Source: Clostridiales bacterium | Lineage (GTDB): Bacteria > Bacillota > Clostridia > Lachnospirales > Lachnospiraceae | Reading direction: 5' to 3' | NCBI GenBank assembly: GCA_029227635.1 | Contig: JAQYAH010000048.1 | Span: forward strand, 1-35,133 | Length of the DNA stretch: 35,133 nt | Shown: positions 33,425-35,133 of the stretch, piece after piece | Layout of the letters: each line of letters opens with the position of its first letter | How positions within the stretch are numbered: the first letter of the stretch is position 1 | Position numbers and translations under genes: made by a program | Notes under the pieces: model-generated | The model's input: only the letters and a program-made list of their open reading frames with translations | The model's database searches: none | Told to the model about the DNA's origin: nothing

Positions 33425-33454
33425 ATTATACAGAATTGTATACAGTATTTTCAA
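33425..33454 (-). promoter_or_regulatory. ispE-gntR promoter with a possible GntR operator
   Basis: On the minus strand TTGAAA (33454-33449) and TATAAT (33430-33425) are 18 nt apart. The spacer contains the perfect palindrome TGTATACA (33444-33437), and CTGTATA is repeated directly 14 nt further on, over the -10. This fits repression by a FadR-type protein. Confidence 0.65.
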
Positions 33455-33499
33455 CCAGGATTTTCATCATTTTCGAATTTTTGCAGGAATTCTTTCAAT

Positions 33500-33515
33500 A
33501 GGTGTCAAGACACCT
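33500..33515. promoter_or_regulatory. Palindrome upstream of plsC, possible operator
   Basis: A perfect inverted repeat AGGTGTC-AA-GACACCT, ending 12 nt before the plsC -35 box. No regulator is identified. Confidence 0.4.
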
Positions 33516-33527
33516 CCCAAGTTAAGG

Positions 33528-33556
33528 TTGTTTTTGAGGGTCTGATAAACTATAAT
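33528..33556 (+). promoter_or_regulatory. Sigma-A promoter for plsC
   Basis: TTGTTT (33528-33533) and TATAAT (33551-33556) with a 17-nt spacer, 40 nt before the start codon. Confidence 0.78.
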
Positions 33557-33596
33557 AATAGGGACGTTTTTTTGCATATGCTTAGGAGGAATTATA

Positions 33597-34334
33597 ATGA
33601 TTCGCATTGCATTGGTAGTGATTTTTGTCGTCACGTTCCTGATTCTGTCCATTCCGGTCTTTTTAATTGAATGGATAATCGGCAAATTCAATCCACGTCT
33701 CAGAGATATCAGTTCACTTCGCATTGTTCAGACTGCATTCAAGGGAGTATTGCTTCTCAGCGGAACCCGCCTGACTGTGATCGGCAGAGAGCGCATTCCC
33801 CGAGATAAGCCGGTTCTCTATATCGGCAACCATCGCAGCATGTTCGACATTCCTGTCGTTTATTCCCTTTGTCCCGACCTCACAGGCTTCATGTCAAAGA
33901 TCGAAATAGCCAAAGTCCCCCTGCTTTCCACCTGGATGCGCTTTTTGCACTGTGTTTTCCTCAATCGCGGGGACAAGCGGGCAGGTATTATGTCAGTAAA
34001 TGAGAGCATTAACAATGTTAAGAACGGCGTCTCAATGGTGATTTTTCCCGAAGGGACCAGAAGCAAGGGTGAAGAGGGTGATATGCTTGAATTTAAGCCC
34101 GGATCCTTCAAAGTAGCCCAGCGCACAGGTTGCCCCGTTGTGCTTGTTGCCCTGAACAATACCAGGGCCGCTTTTGAAGCACAGTTTCCCAAGATCCGGA
34201 GGACCCACATAGTAGTAGAGTTCAGCGAACCTTTCACCATGGCGGATACCGGATTCACCAATATCAAGGACTTAAGCAGTCATTGCCAGGAACAGCTCCG
34301 GGAGATGATTGCAAATAATAAAACGCTTGTTTAA
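33597..34334 (+). CDS. plsC: 1-acyl-sn-glycerol-3-phosphate acyltransferase
   Basis: Makes phosphatidic acid from lysophosphatidic acid at the membrane. The 245-residue protein has one or two N-terminal membrane segments (about 4-28), the catalytic NHRSMFD (H79, D84; the HX4D motif) and the substrate-binding FPEGTRS (150-156). The ATG at 33597 has AGGAGG about 8 nt upstream. It is followed after 27 nt by the nicotinate phosphoribosyltransferase gene, and is divergent from ispE. Confidence 0.94.
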   Translation: MIRIALVVIFVVTFLILSIPVFLIEWIIGKFNPRLRDISSLRIVQTAFKGVLLLSGTRLTVIGRERIPRDKPVLYIGNHRSMFDIPVVYSLCPDLTGFMSKIEIAKVPLLSTWMRFLHCVFLNRGDKRAGIMSVNESINNVKNGVSMVIFPEGTRSKGEEGDMLEFKPGSFKVAQRTGCPVVLVALNNTRAAFEAQFPKIRRTHIVVEFSEPFTMADTGFTNIKDLSSHCQEQLREMIANNKTLV

Positions 34335-34361
34335 GTCGTAAGTTAAGGAGATATCCAAAAA

Positions 34362-35133
34362 ATGAAAGTAGAAAATCTTACATTATTAACGGATCTGTAT
34401 GAGCTCACCATGATGCAGGGCTATTACAAATCCGGTAATAATACCCGGGTGGTCTTCGATGTCTTTTATCGGAGCAACCCCTGTGACAACGGTTACGCGA
34501 TCATGGCAGGTCTGGAGCAGGTCATCGAATACCTGAACGACCTTCATTTTGATTCTGAAGATATAGAGTATCTCAGAGGCCTCAATATTTTTGACGAGGA
34601 TTTCCTCGGCTATCTGGCGGATTTCAAGTTCAGCGGAGATGTATATGCAATCCCTGAGGGAACTGTTATCTTCCCCAGAGAGCCCCTCATCAAGGTTATT
34701 GCGCCTATCATGGAGGCACAGCTCATTGAGACCGCGCTTTTGACCATAATCAACCATCAGAGCCTTATTGCCACCAAGGCAGCCCGGGTGGTGGAAGCAG
34801 CCAGAGGAGACGGAATCATGGAATTCGGTCTCAGAAGAGCTCAGGGTCCCGATGCCGGAACCTACGGTGCAAGAGCGGCAGTCATTGCCGGCTGTGTGGG
34901 AACTTCCAACGTCCTTACCGGCAAAATGTTCGGTGTCCCCGTCATGGGCACCCATGCTCACAGCTGGATCATGAGTTTTCCTGATGAATATACCGCGTTT
35001 AAGACCTATGCGGAGCTTTACCCCAATGCCTGCACTCTTCTCGTTGACACCTACGACACTATCGGTTCAGGTATTCCCGCAGCCATAAGAGTTTTTGATG
35101 AGATGAAGGCCGCCGGAAAACTTGGTTCCAGAT
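34362..35133 (+). CDS. pncB: Nicotinate phosphoribosyltransferase, 3' end cut by the window
   Basis: Salvage enzyme that makes nicotinate mononucleotide for NAD synthesis. The first 257 codons are present and open to the window edge. The N-terminus MKVENLTLLTDLYELTMMQGY is the family start; EFGLRRAQGPDAG and the histidine-containing GTHAHSWIMSF (about 194-204, with the histidine that is phosphorylated in this family) are present. The ATG has AAGGAG about 11 nt upstream. It probably shares the plsC promoter. Confidence 0.93.
   Translation, partial: MKVENLTLLTDLYELTMMQGYYKSGNNTRVVFDVFYRSNPCDNGYAIMAGLEQVIEYLNDLHFDSEDIEYLRGLNIFDEDFLGYLADFKFSGDVYAIPEGTVIFPREPLIKVIAPIMEAQLIETALLTIINHQSLIATKAARVVEAARGDGIMEFGLRRAQGPDAGTYGARAAVIAGCVGTSNVLTGKMFGVPVMGTHAHSWIMSFPDEYTAFKTYAELYPNACTLLVDTYDTIGSGIPAAIRVFDEMKAAGKLGSR

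Overview
The window looks like a chromosomal housekeeping segment of a Clostridia-class Firmicute, most likely a Lachnospiraceae member (Butyrivibrio/Roseburia-like). The grounds are strong AAGGAGG-type ribosome binding sites, an HPr kinase (hprK), a secA-prfB pair, an L-box lysine riboswitch, a CvfB-type S1 protein beside dnaE, a PPi-type phosphofructokinase near dnaE, and a eukaryote-type HisA as found in some Lachnospiraceae. The placement is inference from gene content and was not tested by a search. There is no phage, insertion sequence, CRISPR array or defence island.

Layout. 1-4.6 kb (minus): an ACT-domain protein, homoserine dehydrogenase and an ApgM-like protein form a probable threonine-branch operon, followed by two HAD phosphatases. 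4.6-8.3 kb (minus): secA then prfB, with the classical RF2 +1 frameshift and a TTG start. 8.3-8.7 kb: the secA promoter, a candidate structured RNA and the terminator of the upstream operon. 8.7-11.6 kb (minus): a lysine riboswitch with terminator controls dapA, dapB and a eukaryote-type hisA. 11.6-12.9 kb (minus): aroE and a CobA/BtuR-type adenosyltransferase, divergent from typA/bipA (plus, 13.1-14.9 kb). yigZ (minus) converges on typA and its 3' end shares DNA with the typA terminator. 15.8-18.3 kb (plus): a class A penicillin-binding protein with a Gly/Ser-rich tail. 18.5-24.8 kb (minus): ftsH-uvrC-hprK-proC-flavin reductase, tightly packed; ftsH carries an in-frame TGA at codon 14. 24.9-26.2 kb (minus): PPi-type phosphofructokinase. 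Then tRNA-Arg(ACG) (plus); cvfB-dnaE-small membrane protein (minus); tRNA-Gln(CTG) (minus); and ispE-gntR (minus), divergent from plsC and a nicotinate phosphoribosyltransferase gene cut by the window end (plus).

How it fits together. The segment joins aspartate-family amino-acid synthesis (hom, ApgM-like, dapA, dapB) with protein export and turnover (secA, ftsH), translation (prfB, typA, two tRNAs), DNA replication and repair (dnaE, uvrC), wall and membrane synthesis (PBP, plsC, ispE) and carbon control (hprK, PFK). Most transcription units have a recognisable sigma-A promoter with 17-18 bp spacing and an intrinsic terminator.

Points most worth a second look: the in-frame UGA in ftsH; the multibranched RNA candidate upstream of secA, where raiA-type RNAs and hpf genes often lie; the eukaryote-type HisA behind a lysine riboswitch; the ApgM-like protein that may be a homoserine kinase; and an unexplained hairpin-rich stretch downstream of tRNA-Gln. 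I found no clearly new multi-gene system.
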